Shown here: positions 62,212 through 64,000 of the stretch, in pieces
How positions within the stretch are numbered: the first letter of the stretch is position 1
How the letters are laid out: the number at the start of each line of letters is the position of its first letter
Assembly: GCA_020636045.1 (NCBI GenBank)
Contig: JACJYP010000001.1
Location: 186,001-250,000, forward strand
DNA: 64,000 nucleotides
Direction: 5' to 3'
Source of the DNA: Lewinellaceae bacterium
GTDB taxonomy: Bacteria > Bacteroidota > Bacteroidia > Chitinophagales > Saprospiraceae
The notes under the pieces: generated by a model
Seen by the model: the letters and a program-made list of their open reading frames with translations, nothing else
Databases searched by the model: none
What the model was told of the DNA's origin: nothing
Position numbers and translations under genes: made by a program

Positions 62212-62348
62212 CTCTTACAATTTTTATGGTTAAAGACTGTTTGAAAAAAGAAGAGTCCGGAATCGAATACCGAACGTGACTTCCCTTTTTCAATCCCTGT
62301 GCCATCGCCCGAAATCCGTTTTTTTGGCAGTGCAAGTGAATTTGAACC

Positions 62349-62392
62349 TGCCAAAATGGCGCGATTTTGTTTTTGATAATGCCATTTTGGCA
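62349..62392. promoter_or_regulatory. perfect inverted repeat upstream of hsp20, possible operator
   Basis: TGCCAAAATGGC and GCCATTTTGGCA are exact complements 20 bases apart, in the 262-base gap between hsp20 and the divergent 62474 gene. It does not match the CIRCE element. There is no T run, so a terminator is unlikely. Confidence 0.5.
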
Positions 62393-62473
62393 TACGCTCT
62401 TTTTGCTTACCTTTCACAGGGAATCGGTAAAACCTTTGCACGGGGATGCACCTTTCCGATACAAAATGGAGCC

Positions 62474-63295
62474 ATGAAGTTTCTACTACGCATTGCGCTA
62501 TTATCAGTACTATGGGCGGTTCTTTCTCCAGCTGGGATGGCCGGGGTGGGAAACGACACCTTGCGTCCGCTTTTGACGCTGCCTGTTTCTGCGCGGTACG
62601 CCGTTGCGGACAACCTCTCCAATATTTATCTAATCAGGTCGGACAACGCCATTGAAAAATATGCTCCGGATGGAATTTTGCTGACCCGTTATACCAATAA
62701 CAGGCTGGGCGAAGCACGAATGCTCGACGTGTCGAATCCGTTAAAAGTATTGGTGTGGTATGCCGATTTCAGAACGGTGGTCATGCTCAACCGCAGCCTG
62801 ACGGAACTGGGTTCGCTGAATCTGATCGAAGCGGGTTTTCCGGAGGTGCGGACGGTTGCTGCTGCCCAGGACGGTAACCTGTGGATATATGACGAGGTAA
62901 ATTTCAGGGTAGTGAAGATCACGCCTGAAGGGGACATCCGCTATGAAAGCCAGGCGCTCAACCAATTGGAAGCAACGCCGGCCTTTCCTGCCTGTATGCG
63001 CGACGATGGCGACCGGCTTTTTCTCGCCGACTCCACGCAGGGCATTTTTACGTTCGACGTATTTGCACAGTTCGACAGGTTCTACAAGCCGCTGTACCCG
63101 GTGCGCAGTTTCCAGGTAATACAGGGCCAGTTACATTATTTTTCGGAAGGACATATTGTGGCGGAGCGGCTTGAAACGGGCAGCAGCAGGGAGATCGAAG
63201 TGCCGGCTGAAATGCTGGATAGCGCAACCCCCGTGCTTTCCCCGCGCAGGTTGCTGTTGCTGCGCAAAGAATCGGTCAACGTGTATTCGTATTGA
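62474..63295 (+). CDS. secreted propeller-like protein
   Basis: A 273-residue protein. The start at 62474 (MKFLLRIALLSVLWAVLSPA) opens a signal peptide; the longer 62276 frame starts inside the operator region. The mature part has repeating short beta-strand blocks (ARYAVADNLSNIYLIRSDNA, GNLWIYDEVNFRVVKITPEG, DDGDRLFLADSTQGIFTFDV), as in NHL- or SMP-30-type beta propellers, though with few repeats. The function is unknown. It ends 36 bases before the convergent fabH. Confidence 0.75.
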   Translation: MKFLLRIALLSVLWAVLSPAGMAGVGNDTLRPLLTLPVSARYAVADNLSNIYLIRSDNAIEKYAPDGILLTRYTNNRLGEARMLDVSNPLKVLVWYADFRTVVMLNRSLTELGSLNLIEAGFPEVRTVAAAQDGNLWIYDEVNFRVVKITPEGDIRYESQALNQLEATPAFPACMRDDGDRLFLADSTQGIFTFDVFAQFDRFYKPLYPVRSFQVIQGQLHYFSEGHIVAERLETGSSREIEVPAEMLDSATPVLSPRRLLLLRKESVNVYSY

Positions 63296-63331
63296 CGGAA
63301 AAAGGAAACCCGGTATCCGCATCTCAAAAAA

Positions 63332-64000
63332 TTACCAGCGGATCAGCGCGCTGCCCCAGGTAAATCCGCTGCCGAATGCAGCCAGGCACACCAGATCGCC
63401 TTCCTTGATCTTGCTGGCCTCCCAGGCTTCGCAAAGTGCGATGGGTACGGATGCGGCGGTCGTGTTTCCGTAGCGTTGTATGTTGTTCCACACCTGATCG
63501 TCGCGCAGGCGCAGCACTTTCTGCACAAACTGGCTGATACGAAGATTGGCCTGGTGTGGTATGAGCATCGAAATGTCGGAAGCCTGTAACCCAACTTCAT
63601 CGAGCGCCTCCTTGATCACTTCCGGGAATTTCTGAACGGCCAGTTTGAATACGAACTGCCCTTCCATATTGGGATAATACTGCCCCGTTTCTATCATTTT
63701 CGGCGTCAGGAATATCTCGCCGTAGGTATCCGCGGAGGGGTAGCCGTAGTCTACCTCTTCTCCCAGTTTATTGAAATGGTAGCCGCCGTGCGAGCCGGGA
63801 TTGATAAAGGCGAGTTTTTCTGCGTAGGTGCCGTCGGCGTGCAGTTTGGTGGTCAGAATGCCGCGATCCGGATCGTCGCTGGGTTGCACCACCGCCGCGC
63901 CGGCGCCGTCGCCGAATATCACGGTGACATTACGGCCGCGGGTGCTGAAATCGAGCCCCATCGAATGCATTTCCGAGCCGACGACCAGTATATTTTTGTA
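63332..64000 (-). CDS. fabH: 3-oxoacyl-ACP synthase III (partial, N-terminus outside the window)
   Basis: The C-terminal 222 codons are present; the reading frame is open to the window end. FabH starts fatty-acid synthesis by joining acetyl-CoA to malonyl-ACP. Visible motifs are FGDGAGAAVVQPS, IPHQANLRISQFV with the catalytic His, and RYGNTTAASVPIAL with the catalytic Asn. The catalytic Cys lies in the missing part. The ending FGSGFTWGSALIRW is typical. A related acyl-forming synthase of another pathway cannot be fully excluded. Confidence 0.9.
   Translation of the reverse strand, partial: YKNILVVGSEMHSMGLDFSTRGRNVTVIFGDGAGAAVVQPSDDPDRGILTTKLHADGTYAEKLAFINPGSHGGYHFNKLGEEVDYGYPSADTYGEIFLTPKMIETGQYYPNMEGQFVFKLAVQKFPEVIKEALDEVGLQASDISMLIPHQANLRISQFVQKVLRLRDDQVWNNIQRYGNTTAASVPIALCEAWEASKIKEGDLVCLAAFGSGFTWGSALIRW

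Overview
The window looks like a chromosomal piece of a Bacteroidota bacterium, most likely in or near the Saprospiria (Saprospiraceae, Haliscomenobacter or Lewinella-like). The reasons are type IX secretion (T9SS) sorting domains, a SprB-repeat adhesin paired with a PorP/SprF protein, a type III glutamine synthetase, YceI, DUF1573 and RmsG-type neighbours, -7 promoter boxes of the TAnnTTTG type, and very few Shine-Dalgarno sites. The genus is inference. No tRNA, rRNA, CRISPR array or transposase was seen.

Layout. (1) 1-113: end of a LuxR-type regulator. (2) 622-20104: a block of secreted giants. Two paralogous multidomain proteins carry dockerin-like modules (622-5064 and 13400-20104). Two others carry cohesin-like modules (5413-6216 with one, 6258-10847 with three plus SprB repeats). 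A PorP/SprF membrane protein and a small secreted protein lie among them. The spaces hold strong hairpins, a palindrome array and a repeated terminator-like element. (3) 20897-23083: glutamine synthetase GlnN, behind a structured leader of about 300 nt. (4) 23076-33295: an AT-richer accessory island. It opens with an 86-bp duplication of the glnN 3' end around a 42-bp tandem array, then has two unknown minus-strand genes and a decayed coding remnant. Its core is a tight three-gene operon: an isopropylmalate/isocitrate dehydrogenase-like protein, a large GHKL histidine-kinase-like protein, and a 770-residue protein with an embedded receiver domain. I consider this operon the best candidate for an undescribed system.

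(5) 33517-64000: mostly housekeeping and cell-envelope genes. In order they are a DUF1573 protein, a conserved hypothetical, a radical SAM / methyltransferase / radical SAM operon, SucA, ribosomal protein S20, a PaaE-like reductase, a SMUG-like uracil-DNA glycosylase, AroA, a GHMP kinase, a TIM-barrel epimerase, an Omp85 protein, YceI, a MITE-like palindrome, a lipoprotein, an RluA-family pseudouridine synthase, a PA14-OmpA protein, DnaE, an ECF sigma factor with a fused anti-sigma/outer-membrane protein, a glucosaminidase, RsmG, a TPR-like membrane protein, Hsp20, a propeller-like secreted protein and a partial FabH.

How parts may work together. The T9SS cargo proteins, PorP/SprF and cohesin/dockerin modules could build a cell-surface assembly. 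In the island, the kinase-like and receiver proteins form a plausible phosphorelay pair, with the dehydrogenase-like protein as sensor or effector. All assignments come from reading motifs by eye; no database search was run.
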